Part shown: positions 40,874 through 50,083 of the stretch, in pieces
How positions within the stretch are numbered: the first letter of the stretch is position 1
Layout: each line of letters opens with the position of its first letter
NCBI RefSeq assembly: GCF_900156065.1
Contig: NZ_FTNF01000006.1
Location: 186,001-250,000 of the forward strand
Length of the DNA stretch: 64,000 nt
Source: Micromonospora avicenniae
GTDB lineage: Bacteria > Actinomycetota > Actinomycetes > Mycobacteriales > Micromonosporaceae
Reading direction: 5' to 3'
Made by a program: the position numbers and the translations under genes
The notes under the pieces: model-generated
What the model saw: only the letters and a program-made list of their open reading frames with translations
Databases searched by the model: none
What the model was told of the DNA's origin: nothing

Positions 40874-43115
40874 GCCGGCCGGGGTGGACACGCCGTTGAA
40901 GAAACTGGTCGGGGAGAAGACCGCCAAGGCCCTGGCGTCCCACCTCGACCTGCACACCGCCGGCGACCTGATTTACCACTTCCCGCGCCGCTACGACGAG
41001 CGCGGCGAGCACACCGACATCCGTTCCCTGGACGTCGGCGAGCAGGTGACGGTGCTGGCCCAGGTGCAGCGCACCGCGGTGCGGCCGATGCGCCAGCGCC
41101 GGGGCAACCTGCTCGAGGTGACGGTCGGTGACGGCTCCGGCGGGGTTCTCACCCTCACCTTCTTCGGCAACCAGGCCTGGCGCGAGCGGGAGCTGCGTCC
41201 GGGGCGGTGGGGGCTCTTCGCCGGCAAGGTCACCGAGTTCCGGGGCAAGCGGCAGCTCAACGGCCCGGAGTACGTCCTGCTCGGTGAGGGGGGCGAGGGC
41301 GAGGCTGCGGCCAATGAGGAGGTCGAGGAGTTCGCCGGTGCGCTGATCCCGGTCTACCCGGCGGCCGCGGCGGTGCCGACCTGGGTGATCGCCCGGTGCG
41401 TCCGGGTGGTCCTGGACACGTTCACCCCGCCGGAGGATCCGCTACCGGCGGCGGTACGGGGCAGCCGCAACCTGGTGGGCATCGGGCCCGCGCTGCGGGA
41501 GATCCACCGGCCCACCAGCAAGGAGGAGCTCTACCGCGCCCGGCGCCGGCTCAAGTGGGACGAGGCGTTCGCCGTGCAGCTGACGCTGGTGCAGCGCAAG
41601 CATCGGGCCGCCGACTGGCCGGCGAAGGCCCGGGAGCCGCGTGCGGGCGGCCTGCGGGACGCGTTCGACGCCCGGCTGCCGTACGAGCTGACCTCCGGGC
41701 AGCAGACCGTCGGCCGGGAGATCGCCGCCGACCTGGCCACCGCGCACCCGATGCACCGGCTGCTCCAGGGCGAGGTCGGCTCCGGCAAAACCGTGGTCGC
41801 GCTGCGCGCGATGCTCCAGGTCGTCGACGCCGGTGGGCAGGCCGCGCTGCTCGCGCCGACCGAGGTGCTGGCCGCCCAGCACTACCGGGGCATCCTCGAC
41901 CTGCTCGGTCCGCTCGGTCGGGCCGGGGAGCTGGACGCCGCACCCGACGCGACCCGGGTGGAGCTGGTCACCGGCTCGCTCGGCGCGGCGGCCCGACGCC
42001 GAGCGCTCGCCGAGGTGGCGCAGGGACGCGCCGGCGTCGTGATCGGCACGCACGCCCTGCTCTACGAAGGAGTCGACTTCGCCGACCTGGGGCTGGTGGT
42101 GGTCGACGAGCAGCACCGCTTCGGGGTGGAGCAGCGGGACGCGTTGCGGGCCAAGGCCGACCAGCCGCCACACGTGCTGGTCATGACGGCGACTCCGATC
42201 CCGCGCACCGTGGCGATGACCGTCTACGGCGACCTGGAGATCTCCACCCTCTCCCAGCTTCCGCAGGGGCGCTCGCCGATCGCCTCGCACGTGGTGCCGG
42301 CCGCCGAGAAGCCGGCCTTCCTCGACCGCGCCTGGCGTCGGCTGCGCGAGGAGGTCGCGGCCGGGCACCAGGCGTACGTGGTGTGCCCGCGAATCGGTGA
42401 TTCGAGGTCCGGGGCCGGAGCGGCCAGCGCGGAGGCGCCGGACTTCGAACCCGGGTCGGTCGCGGAGGAGGCGGCGCCCCGGGAGGACGACTCCGGGCGG
42501 CGTCCGCCGTTGGCGGTGACCGAGGTGGCGCCGCTGCTGGCCGAGGGACCGCTGCACGGGCTCCGGATCGGCGTGCTGCACGGGCGCCTGCCCGCCGACG
42601 AGAAGGACGCGGTGATGCGGGCGTTCGCCGCCGGGGAGCTCGACGTGCTGGTCGCCACCACCGTGGTGGAGGTCGGGGTCAACGTGCCGAACGCCACCGT
42701 GATGATCGTGCTGGACGCCGACCGGTTCGGCGTGTCTCAGCTTCACCAGCTGCGAGGTCGGGTCGGCCGGGGTTCGGCGGCCGGGCTGTGCCTGCTGGTC
42801 ACCGAGGCGCTGGAGGGCAGTCCCGCCCGGGAACGGCTCGACGCGGTGGCTTCCACCACCGACGGCTTCAAGCTCGCCGAGCTCGACCTGGAGCAGCGCC
42901 GGGAGGGCGACGTGCTCGGCGCGACCCAGTCCGGGCGCCGATCGCATCTGCGTCTGCTGTCCCTGCTGCGCGACGCGGATCTGATCCGGGATGCGCGGGC
43001 CGAGGCGATCGCCCTGGTCGAGGAGGATCCGGAGTTGACCGCGCATCCGGCGCTGGCCGCCTCGGTGGCCGCCCTGGTCGACGAGGAACGGGCGGAATAC
43101 CTGGAGAAGGGCTGA
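40866..43115 (+). CDS. recG: ATP-dependent DNA helicase RecG
   Basis: A 749-residue branch-migration helicase. The N-terminal wedge/OB domain covers about 1-200 (HFPRRYDERGE, LTLTFFGNQAWRERELRPG). Walker A is GEVGSGKT (about 302-309), motif II DEQHRFGVEQR, then MTATPIPRTVAMTVYGDLE, VATTVVEVGVNVPNATVMIV, HQLRGRVGRGSAAGLCLLVT. A low-complexity insert (about 518-555, SRSGAGAASAEAPDFEPGS and following) separates the helicase lobes, as is common in actinobacteria. It rescues stalled forks and resolves D-loops. It is coupled to the DAK gene through a mini-frame. Confidence 0.95.
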   Translation: MSEPAGVDTPLKKLVGEKTAKALASHLDLHTAGDLIYHFPRRYDERGEHTDIRSLDVGEQVTVLAQVQRTAVRPMRQRRGNLLEVTVGDGSGGVLTLTFFGNQAWRERELRPGRWGLFAGKVTEFRGKRQLNGPEYVLLGEGGEGEAAANEEVEEFAGALIPVYPAAAAVPTWVIARCVRVVLDTFTPPEDPLPAAVRGSRNLVGIGPALREIHRPTSKEELYRARRRLKWDEAFAVQLTLVQRKHRAADWPAKAREPRAGGLRDAFDARLPYELTSGQQTVGREIAADLATAHPMHRLLQGEVGSGKTVVALRAMLQVVDAGGQAALLAPTEVLAAQHYRGILDLLGPLGRAGELDAAPDATRVELVTGSLGAAARRRALAEVAQGRAGVVIGTHALLYEGVDFADLGLVVVDEQHRFGVEQRDALRAKADQPPHVLVMTATPIPRTVAMTVYGDLEISTLSQLPQGRSPIASHVVPAAEKPAFLDRAWRRLREEVAAGHQAYVVCPRIGDSRSGAGAASAEAPDFEPGSVAEEAAPREDDSGRRPPLAVTEVAPLLAEGPLHGLRIGVLHGRLPADEKDAVMRAFAAGELDVLVATTVVEVGVNVPNATVMIVLDADRFGVSQLHQLRGRVGRGSAAGLCLLVTEALEGSPARERLDAVASTTDGFKLAELDLEQRREGDVLGATQSGRRSHLRLLSLLRDADLIRDARAEAIALVEEDPELTAHPALAASVAALVDEERAEYLEKG

Positions 43116-43170
43116 CGCGGCCCGACCGGATGGCCGGCGGGGCGCGGCGAGGGCGTGCACGTACGCCGAG

Positions 43171-43198
43171 GGCGCGCCGACCGGATGGTCGACGCGCC
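43171..43198. terminator. hairpin between convergent recG and surface-protein genes
   Basis: GGCGCGCCGACC and GGTCGACGCGCC arms around GGAT; usable from either side. Confidence 0.55.
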
Positions 43199-43221
43199 CC
43201 CTCGGTTCAGTTCAGTCGTGC

Positions 43222-44370
43222 TCAGGCGGTGAAGCGCACCTTGCGGCGACGCGCCACCAGGAACAGCACCACGCCGGCGGCCAGCAGCACGGCCGCACCG
43301 GCGATGATGGCGCTGGTGGCGGCACCGGTCAGCGGCAGCGTCGGCTCGTCCTCGCCGCCACCCTGGCCCGGAGCCGGAGTGTCGCACTCCTCGGGCTTCT
43401 CCCAGGCGATCGGCTCGGTCTCGTCGAGGCCCTCGCCGGTCGGGGTCACGGTCAGACCCTCCTCGGCCTTGAAGGCGACGGTGCCGGTCTTGCCCGGCTC
43501 GACGGTCAGCGTCTTGGCCTCACCCTTGTTCGGGGTGAAGGTGATGGTGACCGTCTCGCCGTCGGCCGGGTTCGAGATCTCGAAGATCAGCTCGTCGCAG
43601 GTCGACAGGTAGCCGCCCGACGGCTCGCCGGGCTTGACGCAGCCCTCGGCCGCGGCGGGCTTGTCGTCGAAGAGGGGCTCTTCCTGGTCCTCCTCGGTGA
43701 CGGTGATCTTGCCGGCGTTCTTGGCCGGGACCTTGATCGTCTTGTCCTTGCCCGGCTCGACGGTCGCCTTCTCGCTGAAGCCGTCGGTGCCGGTGACGGT
43801 GAACGAGGCCGGCTTGGTCGCCTCCTCGCCGTTCTCCAGCTTGACCGCGACGTCGCCCGTGCAGTCGGCGGTCACCGTGGCCTTGGGGCTGGCGGTGGCC
43901 GGCGGCGGGGTGACGACCTTGTCGCAGCTCTCGCTGAACTTGATGGAGGTGCTCTTCGCCTCGGTTTCCTTGAACTTGTTGTCCCACTCGGCGCGGACGG
44001 TCAGCGACGCCTCGGTGACGTCGTTCGCCAGCCGGGCCTGACCCACCACGGGCTCGCCCACCGTGTACGGGTACTCCTTGCCCTCCACGGCGCCGGCCTG
44101 GATGCCGTCGATGGTGAACTGGCCGGCGTTCTCGCCGCCCGTGCTCACGGCGTCGGCCTGGATCAGCTTGTAGTTCCGTACACCCGCGGGGGCGACCGTC
44201 CCGACCGTCCAGGTCGTGACCCACTCACCGGTGGCGCTGTCGCACTCGGCGGTGACCTTGAGCTCGCTGTGGTGAGCGCTGGCTGGGGCGGCGAACGTGG
44301 CGACGCCGCCAATGCCGAGCAGCGCGCCGGCGGCTACCGCCACGGCGCGTCGGAAGCTCAGACGATTCAC
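43222..44370 (-). CDS. LPXTG-type cell-wall-anchored surface protein
   Basis: A 382-residue exported protein. A signal peptide (FRRAVAVAAGALLGIGGVATF...ASAHH, cleavage near 32) leads to an Ig-like region with AECDSATGEWVTTWTV and TVRAEW, then two acidic, Thr/Lys-rich beta modules (KATVTADCTGDVAVKLENGE; GETVTITFTPNKGEAKTLTV). The C-terminus has a complete sortase signal: LPLTG (about 345), a hydrophobic helix (AIIAGAAVLLAAGVVLFLVA) and RRRKVR. No sortase gene is in the window. The paired cysteines suggest disulfides. GTG start with GGAG 5 bp upstream. Confidence 0.88.
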   Translation of the reverse strand: MNRLSFRRAVAVAAGALLGIGGVATFAAPASAHHSELKVTAECDSATGEWVTTWTVGTVAPAGVRNYKLIQADAVSTGGENAGQFTIDGIQAGAVEGKEYPYTVGEPVVGQARLANDVTEASLTVRAEWDNKFKETEAKSTSIKFSESCDKVVTPPPATASPKATVTADCTGDVAVKLENGEEATKPASFTVTGTDGFSEKATVEPGKDKTIKVPAKNAGKITVTEEDQEEPLFDDKPAAAEGCVKPGEPSGGYLSTCDELIFEISNPADGETVTITFTPNKGEAKTLTVEPGKTGTVAFKAEEGLTVTPTGEGLDETEPIAWEKPEECDTPAPGQGGGEDEPTLPLTGAATSAIIAGAAVLLAAGVVLFLVARRRKVRFTA

Positions 44371-44492
44371 GTCTACTCCATGACTGGGGGGTTGGAGGTA
44401 GGAGATCGTGTCGGGCGGGGCGGAGTCTTCACGCCGTGCCCGACACCCGGCAGACCATAGCGACCCGGCACGGCGCGTTACAGCGCTCAGCG

Positions 44493-44504
44493 ATCCTTAA
44501 GGAT
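44493..44504. promoter_or_regulatory. 12-bp perfect palindrome upstream of the surface-protein gene
   Basis: ATCCTTAAGGAT, in a locally AT-rich stretch about 120 bp before the surface-protein start and 140 bp before rsmD. It could be an operator for either divergent gene; no regulator is identified. Confidence 0.3.
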
Positions 44505-44645
44505 GATGTTGTAGATCCGTGATCTTAGATGAACGAGTAGTCATGCCGCGACTCCGTATCGATGTCGGCGATGGTCTTCCGCGCGGGTCCGTACGCCGGA
44601 CCCGCTGCGTCCGCCGCGCGCCGGCCGTCGCGTAGCGTCCTGGGT

Positions 44646-44666
44646 ATGGACAGGGGGAGACCGTGA
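44646..44666 (+). other. possible leaderless mini-frame coupled to rsmD
   Basis: ATG 44646 lies 7 bp after TAGCGT (44633-44638). The frame MDRGRP stops at TGA 44664-44666, overlapping the rsmD GTG (GTGA), and the AGGGGGA ribosome site of rsmD lies inside it. Confidence 0.35.
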
Positions 44667-45226
44667 CCCGGATCGTGGCGGGGACGTTCGGCGGGCGGCG
44701 GATCGCCGCGCCGCCCGGAGCGGGCACCCGGCCGACCTCCGACCGCGTGCGGGAGGCGCTGTTCAGCGCGGTGCAGACCGAGGTCGACCTGGGCGGCGCA
44801 CGCGTCGCTGATCTCTACGCCGGCTCCGGAGCCGTCGGACTGGAGGCGCTCTCCCGGGGCGCCGAGCACGTCCTGCTGGTGGAGGCGGACGCCCGGGCGG
44901 CCCGGGTGATCCGGGACAACATCGCCGCCCTCGGCGCCGGCCCCGCCGTCCGCCTGGTCACCGGCCGGGTGGCCACGGTGCTGGCCGGCGGGCCGGGGGG
45001 TGAGCCGTACGACGTGGTCTTCGCCGACCCGCCGTACGCCGTGTCGGACGAGGAGATCACGGCGATGCTGACCGCCCTCGTGGAGCACGACTGGCTGGCG
45101 CCGGACGCGCTGGTGGTGGTGGAACGGTCCAGCCGGAGCGCCCCGCTGGGCTGGGTGCCGGGTGTCACCGGCGAGCGCAGTCGTCGTTACGGGGAGACCA
45201 CTCTTTGGTACGGTCGCCGATCATGA
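44663..45226 (+). CDS. rsmD: 16S rRNA (guanine966-N2)-methyltransferase
   Basis: A 187-residue SAM enzyme. MTRIVAGTFGGRRIAAPPG, GTRPTSDRVREALFSAV, the SAM loop VADLYAGSGAVGLEALSRGA (about 48-67), LVEADARAARVIRDNI and the catalytic motif VVFADPPYAV are diagnostic of RsmD. It methylates G966 in small-subunit rRNA. GTG at 44663 with AGGGGGA upstream. Its stop overlaps the coaD ATG (ATGA), the widespread rsmD-coaD pair. Confidence 0.95.
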   Translation: MTRIVAGTFGGRRIAAPPGAGTRPTSDRVREALFSAVQTEVDLGGARVADLYAGSGAVGLEALSRGAEHVLLVEADARAARVIRDNIAALGAGPAVRLVTGRVATVLAGGPGGEPYDVVFADPPYAVSDEEITAMLTALVEHDWLAPDALVVVERSSRSAPLGWVPGVTGERSRRYGETTLWYGRRS

Positions 45227-45711
45227 GACGTGCGGTGTGCCCCGGCTCCTTCGACCCGGTCACGAACGGACACCTCGACATCATCGGCCGAGCGAGCCGG
45301 CTCTTCGACGAGGTGATCGTCGGGGTGTTGGTGAACCAGTCGAAGAGTGGCCTGTTCACCGTCGAGGAGCGGATCGACATGCTCCGCGAGGTGACCGCCT
45401 CGTACGACAACGTCCGGGTGGAGTCCTTCCGCGGGCTGCTCGTCGACTTCTGCCGCGCGCAGCACGCGAGCGTGCTGGTGAAGGGTCTGCGGGCGGTCAG
45501 CGACTTCGACTACGAGCTCCAGATGGCGCAGATGAACATGGGGCTGGCCGGGGTCGAGACGCTCTTCATGCCGACCAACCCGCTCTACTCCTTCCTCTCC
45601 TCCAGCCTGGTGAAGGACGTGGCCAAGTGGGGCGGCGACGTCTCCGCGCACGTCCCCGACCGGGTCCGCTCCGAGCTTCTCGCCCGCCTCTCCCCGCCCG
45701 CCCGTCCCTGA
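45223..45711 (+). CDS. coaD: phosphopantetheine adenylyltransferase
   Basis: A 162-residue nucleotidyltransferase in coenzyme A synthesis. RRAVCPGSFDPVTNGHLDII carries the T/HxGH site; VGVLVNQSKSGLFTVEERI, LLVDFCRAQHASVLVKGLRA, SDFDYELQMAQMNM and LYSFLSSSLVKDVAKWGGDV match the family. ATG 45223 overlaps the rsmD stop; the longer frame upstream adds nothing conserved. A hairpin (GCCGGTCG...CGACCGGC, about 45733-45763) follows the gene. Confidence 0.95.
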   Translation: MRRAVCPGSFDPVTNGHLDIIGRASRLFDEVIVGVLVNQSKSGLFTVEERIDMLREVTASYDNVRVESFRGLLVDFCRAQHASVLVKGLRAVSDFDYELQMAQMNMGLAGVETLFMPTNPLYSFLSSSLVKDVAKWGGDVSAHVPDRVRSELLARLSPPARP

Positions 45712-45924
45712 CCCCCGGTTCGACGGCCGGGGCCGGTCGTCTGCCTTTCGCGGGCGACCGGCGGGGAAGTGCCGCGAATCGTCCGGACCGCCCGGGTGGC
45801 TCGACTCGCCGGGTCGCCGGGGGAAGCGGTCGGGCCGCGCCGCGCGGGATGATGGGTGGAGCAGGAAACTGGCCGTAGCCCGCATCATGGAGATCGGCCG
45901 ACGAACGACAGGAGTGAGGTACCG

Positions 45925-46422
45925 GTGGACCCGCTCGATCGCATCGACGAACTGATCGCCATGGTGGATACGGCGCGGTCCGTCCCGATGTCGCGGAACA
46001 ACTGCATGGTCGACCGCGGCGAGATGATCGCCGCCCTCGACGAGCTGCGCGCCGAACTCCCCGCCGACCTGCGTCGGGCCGCCGCGCTGCTGGACGAGCG
46101 CGACAAGATCATGGAAGCCGGCAAGCGAGAGGCCGACCGGATCATCAGCGAGGGTGAGGCGGAACACGCCCGCCTGGTCTCGGTGAACGAGATCACGGTC
46201 TCCGCCGAGCACGAGGGCGCGCGGATCATCGCGGAGGCGCGGGCCGAGGCCCAGCGGCTGCGCGAGGAGGTCGACGACTACGTCGACACCGCCCTGGCCA
46301 ACTTCGAGCAGTTCCTCACCCGGGCGCTCGCCTCGATCGAGCGCGGCCGTGACAAGATGCATGCGCTGCGTGAGATCGGAACCTTCGGCGGTGACGAGGC
46401 GGAGCGCCCGCTACCCTTCTGA
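45925..46422 (+). CDS. DivIVA-like coiled-coil protein
   Basis: A 165-residue, highly charged protein. DPLDRIDELIAMVDTARSVP at the start is followed by long alpha-helical, heptad-like segments (LDERDKIMEAGKREADRIIS; EHEGARIIAEARAEAQRLRE; NFEQFLTRALASIERGRD). Similar proteins near rnc and smc in Mycobacterium and Streptomyces are listed as cell-division initiation or DivIVA-like; the membrane-binding N-terminal motif of true Wag31 is not obvious. The start is GTG 45925, with GGAG upstream; the open frame extends back but lacks conservation. Confidence 0.75.
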   Translation: MDPLDRIDELIAMVDTARSVPMSRNNCMVDRGEMIAALDELRAELPADLRRAAALLDERDKIMEAGKREADRIISEGEAEHARLVSVNEITVSAEHEGARIIAEARAEAQRLREEVDDYVDTALANFEQFLTRALASIERGRDKMHALREIGTFGGDEAERPLPF

Positions 46423-46531
46423 GCGGCACCACAGCCAGCCGGTACGCGGGGTGGGCGTCGCCCCCGGTTCGACGGTCCGGCGGTCGCCCAGGTAACCTCG
46501 TTTGTCGGCCTCGTACGGCCGGAGTCTAACT

Positions 46532-47095
46532 ATGCCTAAACACACGCCTAACCCACTCGACCCCAGGTCGCCGCTGGTCCTCGACACGAGGGACCTGCCG
46601 CGTCGGCCTGGCGCGTTGCGTACGGTCAAGCAGGTGGTGCCGGCACCGGAGGACCTCGGCGTAGAGCTGATCGGCGTGCCGGAGGGCGCGGACCTCGACC
46701 TCGACCTGAGGTTGGAGTCGGTGTCCGAGGGTGTGCTCGTCTCGGGGACCGTGAGCGGTCCGGTCCGGGGCGAGTGCAGCCGCTGCCTGCGCGAGATCAA
46801 CGACTCGGTGGTCGTGCGGATCCAGGAGCTGTACGCGTACGAGAACAGCACCACGGACACCACGACCGACGAGGACGAGGTGGGCCGGATGCAGGGCGAT
46901 CTGATCGACCTGGAACCCGCGTTGCGGGACGCGGTGGTGCTCACACTGCCGACCAACCCGCTCTGCCGGGAGGACTGCCCAGGCCTGTGCCCCGAGTGCG
47001 GGGTGCATTGGGACGATCTGCCGGCCGACCACAGCCACCAGCAGATCGACCCGCGATGGGCAAGCCTGTCGCAACTGACCCGTAAAGAGGAGTAA
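46532..47095 (+). CDS. DUF177 (YceD-like) protein
   Basis: A 187-residue protein. LDTRDLPRRPGALRTVKQVV, VSGTVSGPVRGECSRCLREI and, near the end, LPTNPLCREDCPGLCPECGV give the two cysteine pairs typical of DUF177. Homologues sit next to rpmF across bacteria and are linked to 23S rRNA/ribosome assembly. GGAG lies 8 bp before ATG 46532. rpmF follows after 5 bp. Confidence 0.88.
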   Translation: MPKHTPNPLDPRSPLVLDTRDLPRRPGALRTVKQVVPAPEDLGVELIGVPEGADLDLDLRLESVSEGVLVSGTVSGPVRGECSRCLREINDSVVVRIQELYAYENSTTDTTTDEDEVGRMQGDLIDLEPALRDAVVLTLPTNPLCREDCPGLCPECGVHWDDLPADHSHQQIDPRWASLSQLTRKEE

Positions 47096-47100
47096 GAACC

Positions 47101-47274
47101 GTGGCCGTCCCCAAGCGCAAGATGTCGCGCAGCAACACCCGGTCCCGCCGGGCGCAGTGGAAGACCGCGGCGGTCGCGACCGTGGCGTGCCCGCAGTGCA
47201 AGTCCCCGAAGCTGCCGCACGCCGCCTGCTCCGTCTGCGGCACGTACAACGGCCGTCAGGTCCTCGAGGTCTGA
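47101..47274 (+). CDS. rpmF: 50S ribosomal protein L32
   Basis: A 57-residue protein starting at GTG 47101: AVPKRKMSRSNTRSRRAQWK, then CPQCKSPKLPHAACSVCGTY and NGRQVLEV. The two CxxC pairs make it the zinc-binding form. GAGGAG precedes the start. It is embedded in the DUF177-rpmF-plsX order seen in many bacteria. Confidence 0.96.
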   Translation: MAVPKRKMSRSNTRSRRAQWKTAAVATVACPQCKSPKLPHAACSVCGTYNGRQVLEV

Positions 47275-47388
47275 CCTGGACGCCGAGTGACGCCCCCGAC
47301 CCCTGGTCGGGCGGCGCGCGCGCCCTGGCAATCGCCCGGTGCCCCGGCTCCCTCCGACGCCGGCCGGTCCGTTCCGGCCGGCGTTCCG

Positions 47389-48372
47389 ATGGAGCCGGGC
47401 ACCGTGCGGATCGCCGTTGACCTCCTCGGCGGGGACGACGCTCCCGCCGTCGTGGTTGACGGCGCTCTGCGGGCCGTACGCGCTGATCCGGACCTGAATC
47501 TGCTGCTCGTCGGCCCGTCCGAGGCCGCCGACGCGGTGATCGCCGCCCTGGACCCGGTGGACCGGGCCCGGATCACGGTGCGCCCGGTCCGCGACGCGGT
47601 CCGGATGTCCGACCACCCCAGCGCCGCACGCGAGGCGAGCACCGTTCGCGACGCCGTCGCCGCGGTACGCGACGGTACCGCCGACGCCATGGTGTCCGCC
47701 GGTTCGACCGGCGCCACCGTCACCGCCGCCGCGCTCGGTCTCGGCCGCTGGCCGACGATTCGTAACCCGGCTCTCGTCGCGACCCTGCCGGCGGTCGGCG
47801 GTCCCGTGGTGCTGCTCGACGTGGGTGGCTCCCTGGAGCCCCGCGCGGGCATCCTCGCCCGGCACGCCGTGCTCGGGGCCGCGTACGCCGCAGTGGCGCA
47901 CGCGATCGACGCACCTCGGGTCGGACTGCTCTCCGTCGGCACCGAGGCAGGCAAGGGCGACCGGGCCCGGCGCACCGCCGATCCGGTGCTCGCCGCCGAA
48001 CCGCTGCCCTGCAATGCCCGCTACGTCGGTCTCGTCGAGGGGTACGACGTCTCGTCCGGCGCGCGTGCCGACGTCGTGGTCACCGACGGGTTCACCGGTA
48101 ACGTGCTGCTCAAGGCGGTCGAGGGCGCGTACGCGATGGCCGGCGGCCCGCCGGCTGGCGGCGGCGTTCCCCGGGCCGCGGCCCTGCTCGGCGTCTCCGG
48201 CACGGTGGTGGTCTGCCACGGTGCGGCAGTCGCCGCCGACGTCGCGTCCGGCATCGCACTCGCCGCCCACCTGTGGCGGCACCGCGCCACCGACCAGATG
48301 GCCGCGTTGCTCGCCGGGCACGCCTGGAAGGGCCACGACCACATCATCGACACCGAGGTAACCACACCATGA
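47389..48372 (+). CDS. plsX: phosphate acyltransferase PlsX
   Basis: A 327-residue enzyme making acyl-phosphate from acyl-ACP for phospholipid synthesis. [20 protein letters not shown] (AMGGD in most relatives reads LLGGD), [31 protein letters not shown] and [20 protein letters not shown] fit PlsX. The start is uncertain: ATG 47389 places the conserved sequence near the N-terminus; GTG 47287 would add 34 Pro/Ala-rich residues. Its stop overlaps the rnc ATG. Confidence 0.88.
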   Translation: MEPGTVRIAVDLLGGDDAPAVVVDGALRAVRADPDLNLLLVGPSEAADAVIAALDPVDRARITVRPVRDAVRMSDHPSAAREASTVRDAVAAVRDGTADAMVSAGSTGATVTAAALGLGRWPTIRNPALVATLPAVGGPVVLLDVGGSLEPRAGILARHAVLGAAYAAVAHAIDAPRVGLLSVGTEAGKGDRARRTADPVLAAEPLPCNARYVGLVEGYDVSSGARADVVVTDGFTGNVLLKAVEGAYAMAGGPPAGGGVPRAAALLGVSGTVVVCHGAAVAADVASGIALAAHLWRHRATDQMAALLAGHAWKGHDHIIDTEVTTP

Positions 48373-49187
48373 GCAACGACAAGCGGCGACGGGCGTCCGT
48401 CGGGCACCTCGAGGCCGCGTTCGGCATCTCGTTGGACCCGGAGCTGCTGGAGCGCGCACTGACCCACCGCTCCTACGCGTACGAGAACGGTGGCCTGCCC
48501 ACGAACGAGCGGCTGGAGTTCCTCGGTGACTCGGTCCTCGGCGTGGTGATCACCACGGCGCTCTTCCACAACCATCCCGACCTGCCCGAGGGCCAGCTGG
48601 CCAAGCTGCGGGCGAGCGTGGTCAACATGCGGGCCCTGGCCGACGTGGCCCGTGGCCTCGGTCCCGAGGGGCTCGGTGCCTACCTGCTGCTCGGCAAGGG
48701 CGAGGAGACCACCGGTGGCCGGGACAAGGCGAGCATCCTCGCCGACACGCTGGAGGCGTTGCTCGGCGCGATCTACCTCCAGTACGGCCTGGACACCGCC
48801 GCCACCGTCATCCACAAGCTCTTCGACCCGCTCATGGCCGAGTCGGCCGGACGGGGTGCCGCGCTCGACTGGAAGACCAGCCTGCAGGAGCTCACGGCGG
48901 CGCTCGGGCTGGGCGTACCTGAATACCGGATCGAGGGCACCGGGCCGGATCACCTGAAGACGTTCACCGCCTGGGTGGTGGTCGCCGGCAACCGGTACGG
49001 CGGTGCCGAGGGGCGGAGCAAGAAGGAGGCCGAGCAGCGGGCCGCGGAGGCGGCCTGGCGGACCCTCACCGAGCAGGCGGAGCAGGACGGGCAGGTCGAC
49101 TCCGAAGCCGGCGTGACCGGCGGATCGGATGGCCCGGACGGTACGCGGGGCGGAGACGCCGCCGGGTCGGACCCGATCCGTGCCTGA
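48369..49187 (+). CDS. rnc: ribonuclease III
   Basis: A 272-residue double-strand-specific RNase. The signature [11 protein letters not shown] is at residues 46-56, the second acidic cluster is in [13 protein letters not shown], and the C-terminal dsRNA-binding domain runs [16 protein letters not shown] to [20 protein letters not shown] further 30-residue acidic, Gly/Asp-rich tail is unusual in length. It processes rRNA and structured mRNAs. ATG 48369 overlaps plsX, and its own end overlaps mutM by 8 bp. Confidence 0.95.
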   Translation: MSNDKRRRASVGHLEAAFGISLDPELLERALTHRSYAYENGGLPTNERLEFLGDSVLGVVITTALFHNHPDLPEGQLAKLRASVVNMRALADVARGLGPEGLGAYLLLGKGEETTGGRDKASILADTLEALLGAIYLQYGLDTAATVIHKLFDPLMAESAGRGAALDWKTSLQELTAALGLGVPEYRIEGTGPDHLKTFTAWVVVAGNRYGGAEGRSKKEAEQRAAEAAWRTLTEQAEQDGQVDSEAGVTGGSDGPDGTRGGDAAGSDPIRA

Positions 49188-50037
49188 ACTGCCCGAGGTC
49201 GAGACCATCCGGCAGGGGCTCGCGCAGTGGGTGACCGGACGCCGGATCAGCTCCGTCGAGGTACGCCACCCGCGGGCGGTACGCCGGCACGTCCTGGGCG
49301 GTGTGCACTTCGCCGACGTGCTGGCCGGCCGGACCGTGCTGGACGTACGGCGCCGGGGTAAGTACCTGTGGCTGCCGCTGGACAGCGGCGACGCGGTGGT
49401 GGGGCATCTCGGCATGTCCGGTCAGCTGCTGCTGCAGCCCGCCGACGCGCCCGACGAGACGCATCTGCGGGTCCGGTTCCGGTTCGCCGACGATGGCCCG
49501 GAGCTGCGCTTCGTGGACCAGCGTACGTTCGGCGGGCTGGCGGTGAGCGAGGGTGGGGCGGAACTGCCGGCCGAGATCGCGCACATCGCCCGGGACCCGA
49601 TGGACCCGCTCTTCTCCGACGCGGCGTTCGTGGCCGCGCTGCGCCGCCGGCACACCGAGGTGAAGCGCGCCCTGCTCGACCAGACGCTGATCTCCGGTGT
49701 CGGCAACATCTACGCCGACGAGGCGCTGTGGCGCGCCCGGTTGCACGGGGCCCGGCCCACCGACGCGCTGACCGGCCCGGCCGCGCAACGGCTGCTCGGG
49801 CACGTCCGCGACGTGCTGGGTGAGGCGATCGCCTCGGGCGGCACCAGCTTCGACGCGCTCTACGTCAACGTGAACGGCGAGAGCGGCTACTTCGACAGGT
49901 CGCTCAACGTCTACGGACGCGAGGGCGAGCCGTGCCGGCGCTGCGGCACCCCGATCCGCCGTGAACCGTTCATGAACCGGTCCTCGTACAGTTGCCCGCG
50001 CTGCCAGCCGCGGCCCCGGACGGCACTGCGCGGCTGA
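49180..50037 (+). CDS. mutM: formamidopyrimidine-DNA glycosylase
   Basis: A 285-residue bifunctional glycosylase/AP lyase for 8-oxoguanine. The catalytic N-terminal proline follows the GTG directly (PELPEVETI), which fixes the start at 49180. Lys61 in [36 protein letters not shown] and the zinc finger [20 protein letters not shown]...CPRCQ complete it. The start overlaps the rnc end. Confidence 0.95.
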   Translation: MPELPEVETIRQGLAQWVTGRRISSVEVRHPRAVRRHVLGGVHFADVLAGRTVLDVRRRGKYLWLPLDSGDAVVGHLGMSGQLLLQPADAPDETHLRVRFRFADDGPELRFVDQRTFGGLAVSEGGAELPAEIAHIARDPMDPLFSDAAFVAALRRRHTEVKRALLDQTLISGVGNIYADEALWRARLHGARPTDALTGPAAQRLLGHVRDVLGEAIASGGTSFDALYVNVNGESGYFDRSLNVYGREGEPCRRCGTPIRREPFMNRSSYSCPRCQPRPRTALRG

Positions 50038-50083
50038 CCACGGCGGTCGGTGGGAGCGGCGGGTCCGGCGCCAGGCCCAGCTG

